Below the pieces are notes generated by a model. The model was not told the DNA's origin. It saw only the letters and a program-made list of their open reading frames with translations, and searched no databases. A stretch of DNA of 64,000 bases. Origin: Micromonospora eburnea. GTDB lineage: Bacteria > Actinomycetota > Actinomycetes > Mycobacteriales > Micromonosporaceae. This document shows, in pieces, positions 33,985 through 42,197 of this stretch. Within the stretch, counting starts at the first letter, position 1. Each line of letters begins with the position of its first letter. The DNA lies in assembly GCF_900090225.1 (NCBI RefSeq), contig NZ_FMHY01000002.1, positions 6,944,001 through 7,008,000 of the forward strand, written 5' to 3'. Position numbers and translations under genes: made by a program.

Positions 33985-34746
33985 GTGAGGCGGAAGCATC
34001 TGCCGATGCGGCCGGTGTGGCGGTGCCGGGCGTGCGAGGCGCACTGGCCCTGCCAGCCGGCGCGGCTCACCCTGCTGGTCGAGTACCGGCACGACCGGAC
34101 GGCGCTGCTGGTTTACCTCGGTGGGCTGATGGCCGAGGCCGGCGAGCAGCTCGGACACGCCACCGGCCTGTACGAGCGCTTCCTCGGCTGGGCGCGGGCC
34201 CGGGGCGGCACAATGTTTCACGTGAATCATGAGCCGGGGGCCGAGATCCACCACACCGACCCGTTCGCCGTGCCGGCCGGGCAGCGGTCACCCGTACGTC
34301 GGCTGCGCGGGCGGCTGGCCGCCCCGGTGACCCTGTGGACGGCGCCCGGGCCGGCCGGGCTGACCGTCTCGTCCACCCTGGTCGCCGAGGGGGAGCCGGA
34401 CCGGCTGCTCGGGCTGGTCGATCCGGAGTCGGACCTGTGGGCGGCCGTCGAGGAGGCGGGACGGTTCGCGGTCGCGCCGCTGGGCCCGCCGCACCGGCAG
34501 CTCGCCGACCGGTTCGCCGGCCTCTTTCCGTCGCCCGGCGGCCTCTTCGCCATCGGCTCGTGGACCGACACCCCATACGGGCCGGTGCCGTCAGACGCGG
34601 GCGGGTGGGCCGGCTGCCGACTCGACGCCGCCCGGGAGTACGGCTGGGGTCTGCTGGTCGAGGCCACCATCGAGGCGGTCGATCTGGCCGAGGAGACCGC
34701 TCCGCTGCTGCACTACCGGGGCCGTTACCGCGAGCTGGGCGGCTGA
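33985..34746 (+). CDS. flavin reductase-like protein with N-terminal Cys motif domain
   Basis: A 253-residue protein. Residues 1-75 form a small helical domain with CRACEAHWPCQPARL and GLYERFLGWARAR. From about residue 93 there is a split-barrel flavin reductase domain (APVTLWTAPGPAGLTVSSTLVAEGEPDRLLGLVDPES, then AVAPLGPPHRQLADRFAGLFPSPGG), which binds FMN and reduces it with NAD(P)H. The start is GTG 33985, a frame continuous through both parts; an alternative start at MFHVNHEPG would give only the barrel. The junction DNA is a near-perfect parS sequence (34214-34229). Partner oxygenase not visible. Confidence 0.75.
   Translation: MRRKHLPMRPVWRCRACEAHWPCQPARLTLLVEYRHDRTALLVYLGGLMAEAGEQLGHATGLYERFLGWARARGGTMFHVNHEPGAEIHHTDPFAVPAGQRSPVRRLRGRLAAPVTLWTAPGPAGLTVSSTLVAEGEPDRLLGLVDPESDLWAAVEEAGRFAVAPLGPPHRQLADRFAGLFPSPGGLFAIGSWTDTPYGPVPSDAGGWAGCRLDAAREYGWGLLVEATIEAVDLAEETAPLLHYRGRYRELGG
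34214..34229. promoter_or_regulatory. parS-like centromere site inside a coding sequence
   Basis: TGTTTCACGTGAATCA matches the 16-bp bacterial parS consensus TGTTTCACGTGAAACA at 15 of 16 positions. The GTTTCACGTGAA core used by actinomycete ParB is intact. The codons it imposes (TTT, AAT, CAT) are A/T-ending, unlike the surrounding gene, which suggests selection on the DNA site itself. Confidence 0.7.
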
Positions 34747-34763
34747 GCATCGACCGCTCAACG

Positions 34764-34781
34764 GAGTGACCTAGGTCACTC
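34764..34781. promoter_or_regulatory. 18-bp perfect palindrome, Crp/GlxR-like site
   Basis: GAGTGACCTAGGTCACTC is a perfect palindrome containing GTGA-N6-TCAC with a central TA, matching the inner positions of the actinobacterial Crp/GlxR consensus TGTGANNTANNTCACA. It lies 126 bases before the DUF485/actP operon, whose E. coli counterpart is CRP-activated. Confidence 0.6.
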
Positions 34782-34906
34782 GGCGCAGCCGGTGCGCCGT
34801 TCGGCGCAGCCACTGACCGTCGCCGATCCGAGCCTTCCCCGGCGGGGAGCGCGCTCTCTACCGTGCGCGAAACTCCCCCACGCCTTGCGAAGGTGGTGAT
34901 CCACAG

Positions 34907-35257
34907 ATGTCCACGGACACACCCGCGTCCGCGCCGGCCGAATCCGCGGCGGAGCGGTACCTCGCCGTACAGCGGTCGGACGAGTTCGCCGGGTTGCGGC
35001 GCGCGTTGCGCGGTTTCGTCTTCCCGATGACCGTCGCGTTCTTCCTGTGGTACGCGCTCTACGTCATCCTCTCCGCGTACGCGCGGGGCTTCATGGGCAC
35101 GAAGGTCTTCGGCAACATCAACGTCGCCCTGATCTTCGGCCTGCTCCAGTTCGTCTCGACGTTCGTGATCGCCTGGCTCTACTCGCGGTTCGCCGACCGG
35201 CGGATCGATCCGGTCGCCGACCGGATCCGTGCCGAGCTGGAGGAAGGTGACCGATGA
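34907..35257 (+). CDS. DUF485 family membrane protein
   Basis: A 116-residue protein of the DUF485/YjcH family: cytoplasmic N-terminus AERYLAVQRSDEFAGLRRALRGFVFPMTVAFFLWYALYVIL, then a second helix VALIFGLLQFVSTFVIAWLYSRFADRRIDP. It accompanies acetate symporters and is coupled to ActP by ATGA at 35254-35257. Probably stabilises or modulates the transporter. The promoter region upstream has a Crp-like palindrome (34764-34781). Confidence 0.93.
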   Translation: MSTDTPASAPAESAAERYLAVQRSDEFAGLRRALRGFVFPMTVAFFLWYALYVILSAYARGFMGTKVFGNINVALIFGLLQFVSTFVIAWLYSRFADRRIDPVADRIRAELEEGDR

Positions 35258-36927
35258 ACATCGTCCTCGCGGCTGAGGCGGGCAGCCACACCGCCCGCAA
35301 CCTCACCATCACGCTCTTCCTGATCTTCGTCGCGATCACGCTGGCCATCACCGTCTGGGCCAGCCGGCAGACCAAGACCGCGACCGACTTCTACGCCGGT
35401 GGCCGCTCCTTCTCCGGCTTCCAGAACGGCATGGCGATCGGCGGGGACTACATGTCGGCCGCGTCCTTCCTCGGCATCGCCGGCATCATCGCCCTGAACG
35501 GCTACGACGGCTTCCTCTACTCGATCGGGTTCCTGGTCGCCTGGCTGGTCGCGCTGCTGCTCGTCGCCGAGCTGCTGCGTAACTCCGGCCGGTACACGAT
35601 GGCCGACGTGCTGGCGTTCCGGATGCGCCAGCGGCCGGTCCGGACCGCGGCGGCGGTCTCCACCATCACCGTGTCGATCTTCTACCTGCTGGCCCAGATG
35701 GTCGGCGCGGGCGCGCTGGTCGCGCTGCTGCTCGGCATCAAGCCGGGCAGCACCTTCCTCGGCATGGACGCCGACACCGCGAAGGTCGCCACCATCATCC
35801 TGGTCGGCGCCCTGATGATCATCTACGTCACGGTCGGCGGCATGAAGGGCACCACGTACGTCCAGATCGTCAAGGCGTTCCTGCTGATGACCGGCGCGGT
35901 CGTGATGACCCTGCTGGTGCTCGCCAAGTACAAGTTCAACCTGTCGTCGCTGCTCGGCGACGCGGCGCACGCCTCCGGCAAGGGAGCCGCCTTCCTCGAA
36001 CCCGGACTCAAGTACGGGGTGGAGACACCCGGCGACGCGTTGAAGACCTTCTACAGCAAGATGGACCTGCTGTCGCTCGGCATCGCCCTGGTGCTCGGCA
36101 CGGCCGGCCTGCCGCACATCCTGATCCGGTTCTACACCGTGCCGACCGCCAAGGCGGCCCGGAAGAGCGTGCTCTGGGCGATCGGCATCATCGGGCTGTT
36201 CTACCTGCTCACCCTCGCCCTGGGCTTCGGCGCGGCGGCGCTGGTCGGCGGGAAGGCCATCACCGCGCAGGACAAGGCCGGCAACACCGCCGCGCCGCAA
36301 CTCGCCGAAGCGCTGGGCAGGGACTTCTTCGGCGGCAGCCTGGGCGGCGCGACACTGCTGGCGATCATCGCGGCGGTCGCCTTCGCCACCATCCTGGCGG
36401 TGGTCGCGGGGTTGACCCTGGCCTCGTCGTCCAGCCTGGCGCACGACTTCTACGCCAACGTGATCAAGCGCGGGCAGGCGTCGGAACGGCAGGAGGTGAA
36501 GGTCGCCCGGATCTCCGCCCTGGTGATCGGCGCGGTCTCGATCGTACTGTCGATCTTCGCGCAGAACCTGAACGTGGCCTTCCTGGTGGCGCTCGCCTTC
36601 GCGGTGGCCGCCTCGGGCAACCTGCCGGCGATCCTGTTCAGCCTGTTCTGGAAGCGGTTCAACACCTCCGGCGCGGTCTGGGCGATCTACGGCGGCCTGA
36701 TCGCCGCCGTGGTGCTGGTCTTCTTCTCCCCGGTCGTCTCCGGGGCGCCGACGGCCATGTTCCCGGAACACGACTGGCACTGGTTCCCGCTGTCGAACCC
36801 GGGCATCATCTCGATCCCGATCGGCTTCCTCTGCGGCTGGATCGGCACGCTGCTGTCGAAGGAGCACGACGAGGAGAAGTACGCCGAACTGGAGGTGCGG
36901 GCGCTCACCGGCGCGGGCGCGCACTGA
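35254..36927 (+). CDS. actP: cation:acetate symporter
   Basis: SSS-family acetate uptake protein of 557 residues and about 13 helices. YAGGRSFSGFQNGMAIGGDYMSAASFLGIAG near the start, VGGMKGTTYVQIVKAFLL, GTAGLPHILIRFYTVPTAKAARKS and LASSSSLAHDFYANV are characteristic of ActP/MctC. It imports acetate or related monocarboxylates with a cation. It overlaps DUF485 by 4 bases. It is a paralogue of the symporter at 25434-27074, but without that protein's hydrophilic insert. A nested hairpin terminator follows. Confidence 0.92.
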   Translation: MNIVLAAEAGSHTARNLTITLFLIFVAITLAITVWASRQTKTATDFYAGGRSFSGFQNGMAIGGDYMSAASFLGIAGIIALNGYDGFLYSIGFLVAWLVALLLVAELLRNSGRYTMADVLAFRMRQRPVRTAAAVSTITVSIFYLLAQMVGAGALVALLLGIKPGSTFLGMDADTAKVATIILVGALMIIYVTVGGMKGTTYVQIVKAFLLMTGAVVMTLLVLAKYKFNLSSLLGDAAHASGKGAAFLEPGLKYGVETPGDALKTFYSKMDLLSLGIALVLGTAGLPHILIRFYTVPTAKAARKSVLWAIGIIGLFYLLTLALGFGAAALVGGKAITAQDKAGNTAAPQLAEALGRDFFGGSLGGATLLAIIAAVAFATILAVVAGLTLASSSSLAHDFYANVIKRGQASERQEVKVARISALVIGAVSIVLSIFAQNLNVAFLVALAFAVAASGNLPAILFSLFWKRFNTSGAVWAIYGGLIAAVVLVFFSPVVSGAPTAMFPEHDWHWFPLSNPGIISIPIGFLCGWIGTLLSKEHDEEKYAELEVRALTGAGAH

Positions 36928-36938
36928 TCGGTTAGGCG

Positions 36939-36976
36939 GGGCCCCCTCTACAACGCGAGGCGTTAAGAGGGGGCCC
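36939..36976 (+). terminator. nested hairpin terminator after actP
   Basis: GGGCCCCCTCT (36939-36949) pairs with AGAGGGGGCCC (36966-36976). Inside the loop AACGC and GCGTT pair again, and TTCCTT follows. I recall closely similar nested hairpins being common in Micromonospora genomes. Confidence 0.85.
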
Positions 36977-37000
36977 TTCCTTCCCGATAGGCTGGTTGGT

Positions 37001-37981
37001 ATGAAGGTTGCTCCTCGCTTCGGGTCCGGGCATCGGGTTCTTGTCACCGGTGGTGCCGGCTTCGTGCCGTCGCACCTGGTCGATCGGCTCATCGAGCGTG
37101 GCTGCACGGTCGTGGTGCTCGACAACTTCGTCACCGGTTCCAAGGAGAACATCTCCCACCTGCTGGAGATGCCGACCTTCACGCTGATCGAGGCGGACAT
37201 CTCCGACGGGCTGCCGACCGACCACCCGGCCATGGCCGAGCGGTTCGACGCGATCCTGCACATGGCCTCCCCGGCCAGCCCCACCGACTTCGAGAAGCTG
37301 CCGGTGGAGATCCTGCGGGTCGGCTCGGTCGCCACCCTGCACCTGCTGGAGCGGGCCACCGCCGACGGCGCCCGGTTCCTGATGGCCTCCACCTCCGAGG
37401 CGTACGGGGACCCGAAGGAGCACCCGCAGCGCGAGACGTACTGGGGCAACGTCAACCCGATCGGCATCCGGAGCGTCTACGACGAGGCCAAGCGGTTCTC
37501 GGAGGCGGCCACCATGGCGTACCACCGCAGCCGGGGCACCGACACCGCGATCGTCCGGATCTTCAACACGTACGGCCCGCGGATGCGGCCGGACGACGGC
37601 CGGGCCATTCCGACCTTCATCTCGCAGGCGCTGCGCGGCGAGCCGATCACGGTGCACGGCACCGGCAACCAGACCCGTTCCATCTGCTACGTGGACGACC
37701 TGGTACGCGGCATCCTCCTGCTGCTCGACTCGACCGAGACCGGCCCGATCAACTGCGGCACCGAGCACGAGATGTCGATGCGGCAACTGGCCGAGACGAT
37801 CGTGTCGCTCACCGGAAGCACCTCCGAGGTGAGCTACATCACCCGGGCCGCCGACGACCCCGAGATGCGGCGCCCCGACCTCACGCTCGCCCGTGAGCTG
37901 CTGGGCTACGAGCCCACCGTGGCGCCCGAAGACGGCCTGCGACGCACGATTGAGTACTTCCGCGGGCGGCTAGGGTACTGA
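37001..37981 (+). CDS. NAD-dependent epimerase/dehydratase, UDP-glucuronate decarboxylase-like
   Basis: Short-chain dehydrogenase of the extended type, 326 residues. The NAD loop is VTGGAGFVPSHLVD (15-28), the catalytic triad is represented by STSEAYG and SVYDEAKRFSE (YxxxK), and RIFNTYGPRMRPDDGR follows. The SEAYGDP/PIGIRSVYDEAKR/NTYGPRM combination matches UDP-glucuronic acid decarboxylases, which make UDP-xylose; note that GFVPSH replaces the usual GFIGSH. It supplies an activated sugar for glycan synthesis and lies just upstream of three LCP ligase genes. ATG 37001 is 24 bases downstream of the actP terminator. Confidence 0.87.
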   Translation: MKVAPRFGSGHRVLVTGGAGFVPSHLVDRLIERGCTVVVLDNFVTGSKENISHLLEMPTFTLIEADISDGLPTDHPAMAERFDAILHMASPASPTDFEKLPVEILRVGSVATLHLLERATADGARFLMASTSEAYGDPKEHPQRETYWGNVNPIGIRSVYDEAKRFSEAATMAYHRSRGTDTAIVRIFNTYGPRMRPDDGRAIPTFISQALRGEPITVHGTGNQTRSICYVDDLVRGILLLLDSTETGPINCGTEHEMSMRQLAETIVSLTGSTSEVSYITRAADDPEMRRPDLTLARELLGYEPTVAPEDGLRRTIEYFRGRLGY

Positions 37982-38055
37982 ACCCGGCTGGAAGATCGCT
38001 GACACCCGGTTCCACCTGAGGGCGGGACTGGTCCGGTCGACCTACCCTCGGTTAC

Positions 38056-39291
38056 ATGTCAGCGACCACGCCTGCCGGTATTCCGCTCACCCGGCTGAGC
38101 CGGAGCGCGGGCCGCGCCCAGGTCCCCGGCCCCGGCCAGGGCACCACCGGACGCGCCCGCGTCGCCGGCGATCGCCGGCACCCGTCGTACGAGGACGAGC
38201 CGCGCTCCGGCGGGCCCGCCGGCCCTGGCGGACCCGGTGGCCCCGGTGGCCCCGGCGGGCCGGGTGGCGGCCCGGGGCGGCAGGGTCCGCGCCCGCGCTG
38301 GGGGCGGATCGCCCTGGTGGCCGGCGCGGCGGTGGTGGTGCTCGCGCTGCTCGCCGGCGCGGGGGTGTGGTTCTACGCCCGCAACCTCGACGACGACCTG
38401 CGCCGCACCGACCCCTTCTCGGAGATCACCGACGGGCGGCCCGCCAAGAAGGTCGACGGCGCGCTCAACATCCTGCTGGCCGGCACCGACTCCCGGGACC
38501 CGGACGCCCAGATGGACAAGGCCGGCAAGTGGCGGGCGGACACCTTGATCCTCATGCACATCCCGGCCGACCACAAAACGGCCTACCTGGTCTCCATCCC
38601 GCGTGACCTGTACGTGCCGATCCCGGAGAACGCCGGCGCGTCCTGCGACTCCGGTTCGCGGAACAAAATCAACGCGGCCTTCGCGTTCGGCGGTCTGCCG
38701 CTCGCGGTGAAGACCGTGGAGTGCTTCACCGACGTCCGGATCGACCACGTCATGGCAATCGACTTCGGCGGGTTCAAGGAGGTCACCGACGCGCTCGGCG
38801 GCGTCGACCTCAAGGTCGACCGGACGATCACCTCGATTCACAAGCCGTACCGGACGTTCACCAAGGGCGTGAACCACATGACCGGTGCCGAGGCCCTGGA
38901 CTGGGTCCGGCAGCGCAAGCAGTTCCCCGACGGCGACTTCGCCCGGATGCGTCACCAGCAGGAGTTTCTCAAGGCGCTGATGGACAAGGCGGCCAGCACC
39001 GGCACATTGACCAACCCCAAGAAGCTGAACAGTTTCCTCAAGGCGGTCACCAGCGCGGTCACGGTCGACCAGGGATTCTCCCTGACCGACATGGCGCTGG
39101 AGTTCCGGAACCTCCGCGGGGAGAACCTGACCTTCATCACCAGCCCCAACCTGGGCGGACGGGACGTCGACGGCCAGTCGGTGGTGGTCTCCGACCGCGA
39201 GAGGGCGCTGGCGATGTACCAGGCCATCAGCGCGGACAGGATGGCCGACTGGGTGCAGGCCAACCAGCGGGACAACGGTACGGGCAACTGA
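38056..39291 (+). CDS. LytR-CpsA-Psr (LCP) family ligase 1
   Basis: LCP protein of 411 residues: a Pro/Gly-rich cytoplasmic N-terminus with a run of GGP repeats (about 53-80), one membrane helix (IALVAGAAVVVLALLAGAGVWF) and an extracellular LCP domain. Key segments are LLAGTDSRD, RADTLILMHIP, VSIPRDLYVPI, RNKINAAFAFGG, the DALGGVD motif and DWVRQRKQFPDGDFAR with conserved arginines. It transfers lipid-linked wall polymers onto peptidoglycan. First of three tandem LCP genes; separated from the second by 209 bases. Confidence 0.93.
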   Translation: MSATTPAGIPLTRLSRSAGRAQVPGPGQGTTGRARVAGDRRHPSYEDEPRSGGPAGPGGPGGPGGPGGPGGGPGRQGPRPRWGRIALVAGAAVVVLALLAGAGVWFYARNLDDDLRRTDPFSEITDGRPAKKVDGALNILLAGTDSRDPDAQMDKAGKWRADTLILMHIPADHKTAYLVSIPRDLYVPIPENAGASCDSGSRNKINAAFAFGGLPLAVKTVECFTDVRIDHVMAIDFGGFKEVTDALGGVDLKVDRTITSIHKPYRTFTKGVNHMTGAEALDWVRQRKQFPDGDFARMRHQQEFLKALMDKAASTGTLTNPKKLNSFLKAVTSAVTVDQGFSLTDMALEFRNLRGENLTFITSPNLGGRDVDGQSVVVSDRERALAMYQAISADRMADWVQANQRDNGTGN

Positions 39292-39500
39292 CGCATCCCG
39301 AAGGCGCCCGGGCCGGCCGGTCGGCGGTCATGCTTCACCACAGGGTGAGCCAACCGTCGACCGGCCGCGTTCTATTAGCCGTTCGGGCAATTCGCGGGCA
39401 CGAGTAACAGGATCTGCGGAAACAGTCACCAGACGAGGTCGCGGGAACGGAAACGGGTACGTAAAGTGGTCCCGCCCCCGATCACCGAGCTGGAGCACGC

Positions 39501-40694
39501 ATGCCGGTTCAGACCAGCCGTCGCCCTCCGTCACTGGAGCCCGGAGCACCCGGGCGGGTGCCCCCGATCGTTCCACCACAGGCCGGCGCAGGGCGGCGAC
39601 GTGGCCCCGGCGCACCGAAGAAGCGGGCCAAGCGCAAGGATCCGCTGTGGGCACGGCTGACCCTGATCTTCGGCGCGGTGCTGATGATGACCAGCGGCGT
39701 CGCCATCGTCGGCGCCAAGGCGATCATCGGTCAGGCCACCAGCAGCATCGACCAGGGCAACCTGCTCGGCGAAGCGGGCAAGACCAAGGCCGAGGGCGGC
39801 AAGAACCTCAAAGGCCCGATCGACATGCTGCTGCTCGGCGTCGACGCCCGGGAACGCTGGGCGGCCGACGACGTCCGGTCGGACACCATCATCATCCTGC
39901 ACATCCCGGCCAGCCACGACCAGGCGTACCTGATCTCGATCCCGCGGGACACCGAGGTGGAGATCCCAGGGCACGGCACCAACAAGATCAATGCCGCCTT
40001 CTTCTTCGGCGCGCAGAACGGTGGCGGCTGGGAGGGCGGCGCCCAGCTGATGGCCAAGACCATCAAGCAGAAGACCGGGATCGGCTTCGACGGCGCCGCG
40101 ATCATCAACTTCGGCGGTTTCAAGAGCGTCATCGACGCGCTCGGCACGGTCAGGATCTGTGTGAGCAGCGACGTCAAGTCGGCACACATGTCGCTGGTCG
40201 ACGGTAAGCCGATGTGGAACGCGGACGCCAAGAAGACCGGCAAGCCGCGCACCGCGGTGGTGCACAAGAAGGGCTGCAAGGAGATGGAGGGCTGGGAGGC
40301 CCTCGACTACGCCCGCCAGCGGTACAGCGTGGCGGGCGGCGACTACGGCCGCCAGCAGAACCAGCAGCAACTGATCAAGGCGATGGCGAAGAAGGCCACC
40401 GAGAACGGCATGCTGACCAACCCGATCAAGCTGAACCAGCTGATCCAGGCGGCCGGCAAGGCCTTCATCCTGGACACCGGCGGCGTGCCGATCGCCGACT
40501 TCATCTTCACCCTCAAGGGCGTCACCGGCAACGACCTGGTCACCCTGCGCACCAACGGCGGCACCTACGCCACCAACAGCAACGGTCGGGAATCGCTCAA
40601 CGACCTGAGCAAGGAGATGTTCCGGGCGGTCAAGGACGACAGGCTCGCCGATTTCGTGGTCGCGAACCCGGAGGTCCTCTCCACCAGGAAGTGA
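39501..40694 (+). CDS. LytR-CpsA-Psr (LCP) family ligase 2
   Basis: LCP protein of 397 residues. The N-terminus is Arg/Pro-rich and cytoplasmic, then a membrane helix LTLIFGAVLMMTSGVAIVGA (about 52-71). LLLGVDARERWAADDVRSDTIIILHIP, ISIPRDTEVEIPGHGTNKINAAFFFG and LDYARQRYSVAGGDYGRQQNQQQ carry the pyrophosphate-binding Asp/Arg set. Same role as its neighbours, probably with different polymer preference. It has a longer middle region with KKTGKPRTAVVHKKG than the third copy. The 5' gap holds a possible GGAAC-type promoter, not convincing enough to list. Confidence 0.93.
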   Translation: MPVQTSRRPPSLEPGAPGRVPPIVPPQAGAGRRRGPGAPKKRAKRKDPLWARLTLIFGAVLMMTSGVAIVGAKAIIGQATSSIDQGNLLGEAGKTKAEGGKNLKGPIDMLLLGVDARERWAADDVRSDTIIILHIPASHDQAYLISIPRDTEVEIPGHGTNKINAAFFFGAQNGGGWEGGAQLMAKTIKQKTGIGFDGAAIINFGGFKSVIDALGTVRICVSSDVKSAHMSLVDGKPMWNADAKKTGKPRTAVVHKKGCKEMEGWEALDYARQRYSVAGGDYGRQQNQQQLIKAMAKKATENGMLTNPIKLNQLIQAAGKAFILDTGGVPIADFIFTLKGVTGNDLVTLRTNGGTYATNSNGRESLNDLSKEMFRAVKDDRLADFVVANPEVLSTRK

Positions 40695-40942
40695 GCGTGA
40701 CCCGGCGGTAGCTGCGGCGAAAGCCACCACCGCCGGGTGACCGGACCGTAGCCTGACGTGAGCGGGTCTCATGTCAGGGCTGCGGGAGGAACATCACGGC
40801 CAGGCCAGCACGGACCAGACGCGGGCGGGGACGATCCGCCCGCTGGACCCGATTCCTCCTCGGCGGCGGCCTCGCCCTGGTCCTGCTCGCCGCGCTCGGG
40901 CTGGCCGGACTGCACTGGCTCACCCACCGGTACGACCGCACG

Positions 40943-41818
40943 GTGGCCCGGCAGCAACTGCTCGACCCGGCCGCCCGGCAACCGCGTACCGACCTGTCCC
41001 GCGCGCTCAACTACCTGCTCATCGGCTCCGACCACCGGCCGGGCGCCAACCCCGAGGACCAGCGCTCGGACAGCATCCTGATCGTGCACGTGCCGGCCGG
41101 GATGCGGCAGGCGTACCTGATCTCGATTCCGCGCGACCTGCTGGTCACCATCCCGCCAGCACCGGGCTACGGCGGCGGCAAGGACAAGGTCAACTCGGCG
41201 TACGAGCACGGCGGCGGCGGCGAGGCCGGTGCGCGGCTGCTCTCCACCACCCTGAGCCAGCTCACCGGGATCCGCTTCGACGGCGCCGCGCTAATCGACT
41301 TCTCCGGCTTCAAGGAGGTCATCGACCTGCTCGGCGGCATCCGGATGTGCGTCGACACCGAGGTCCGGTCGGTGCACACGAAGACCCTGTTCACCCCCGG
41401 CTGCCAGCAGATGGACGGCGCTCGGGCGCTGGACTACGTCCGGCAGCGCTACGACCTACCCGGTGGCGACTACGACCGGCAGCGCCACCAGCAGCAGATG
41501 CTCCGCGCGGTGCTCGACAAGGCCGGCCAGACGCACCTGCGCGACGACCCGGTGAAGCTCGACCGGGTGCTCCGGGCGGCCGGCAGCGCGCTGACCGTGG
41601 ACACCAACGGCGTGTCGCTGGACGACCTGCTCTTCGCGTTCCGCGGGCTGCCGGCGGACGCGCTGCACGGCGTGCAGGTCCCGTCGTACCCGCAGATCAT
41701 CGACGAGGTCTCGTACGTGGTGCTGGACAACGGCGGGGGCGGGCTCTTCGACGCGCTGCGGGCCACCCGCGTGCCGCAGTGGGCCGGGGCCAACCCGCGC
41801 TGGGTCAACCGGTTGTGA
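40943..41818 (+). CDS. LytR-CpsA-Psr (LCP) family ligase 3, start uncertain
   Basis: The LCP domain is complete: YLLIGSDHRPGANPEDQRSD, ISIPRDLLVTIP, KDKVNSAYEHGGGGEAGAR, LDYVRQRYDLPGGDYDRQRHQQQ. The listed GTG at 40943 is the first canonical start in frame, but it begins after the membrane anchor. The same frame is open back to 40757 and encodes a basic stretch plus a clear helix (RWTRFLLGGGLALVLLAALG). No ATG, GTG or TTG precedes that helix; the strong GGGAGGA at 40784-40790 stands before ATC 40793 and ACG 40796. So translation probably starts there at a non-standard codon, or the sequence has an error. Confidence 0.85.
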   Translation: MARQQLLDPAARQPRTDLSRALNYLLIGSDHRPGANPEDQRSDSILIVHVPAGMRQAYLISIPRDLLVTIPPAPGYGGGKDKVNSAYEHGGGGEAGARLLSTTLSQLTGIRFDGAALIDFSGFKEVIDLLGGIRMCVDTEVRSVHTKTLFTPGCQQMDGARALDYVRQRYDLPGGDYDRQRHQQQMLRAVLDKAGQTHLRDDPVKLDRVLRAAGSALTVDTNGVSLDDLLFAFRGLPADALHGVQVPSYPQIIDEVSYVVLDNGGGGLFDALRATRVPQWAGANPRWVNRL

Positions 41819-41846
41819 CCGGTCCGGCGGACTAGGCTTCATAGCC

Positions 41847-42182
41847 GTGTTCGGACCCCAGGTTCCCAGCGTGCCCGCGTCGGCCGTGCCCGACGACATC
41901 TACCTGCTCGACGTCCGGGAGGACGACGAGTGGACCTCCGGCCACGCGCCGGCCGCCCACCACCTGCCGATGACCGAGCTGCCCGCCCGGCTGGCCGAGG
42001 TGCCCGACGACCGCGAGGTGGCCGTGATCTGCCGCTCCGGCGGGCGCTCCGCGCAGGTCGTCGCGTATCTGCTGCGCAACGGCTGGGAACAGGTGTGCAA
42101 CGTCGACGGTGGGATGGGTGACTGGGCCGCCGCGGGCCGTCCCGTGGTCACCGACGACGGGCAGCCGGGCCGGGTCGCCTGA
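41847..42182 (+). CDS. rhodanese-like domain protein
   Basis: Single-domain rhodanese of 111 residues. DDIYLLDVREDDEWTSGHAPAAHHLPM opens the fold and the active-site loop is CRSGGRSAQV with Cys62. It may carry persulfide sulfur or act as a phosphatase-like scaffold. The GTG at 41847 gives a normal length; it lies 28 bases after the LCP gene and 15 bases before the GDPD gene, so all three may be co-transcribed. Confidence 0.9.
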   Translation: MFGPQVPSVPASAVPDDIYLLDVREDDEWTSGHAPAAHHLPMTELPARLAEVPDDREVAVICRSGGRSAQVVAYLLRNGWEQVCNVDGGMGDWAAAGRPVVTDDGQPGRVA

Positions 42183-42197
42183 GGCGCGTCGAGCGAC

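Noticed and set aside
40771..41835. ATG-initiated frame beginning just before the third LCP gene
   Set aside because: It is in a different register from the LCP motifs and its product is Arg/Pro/Ala noise; the LCP frame is the true one despite its missing start.
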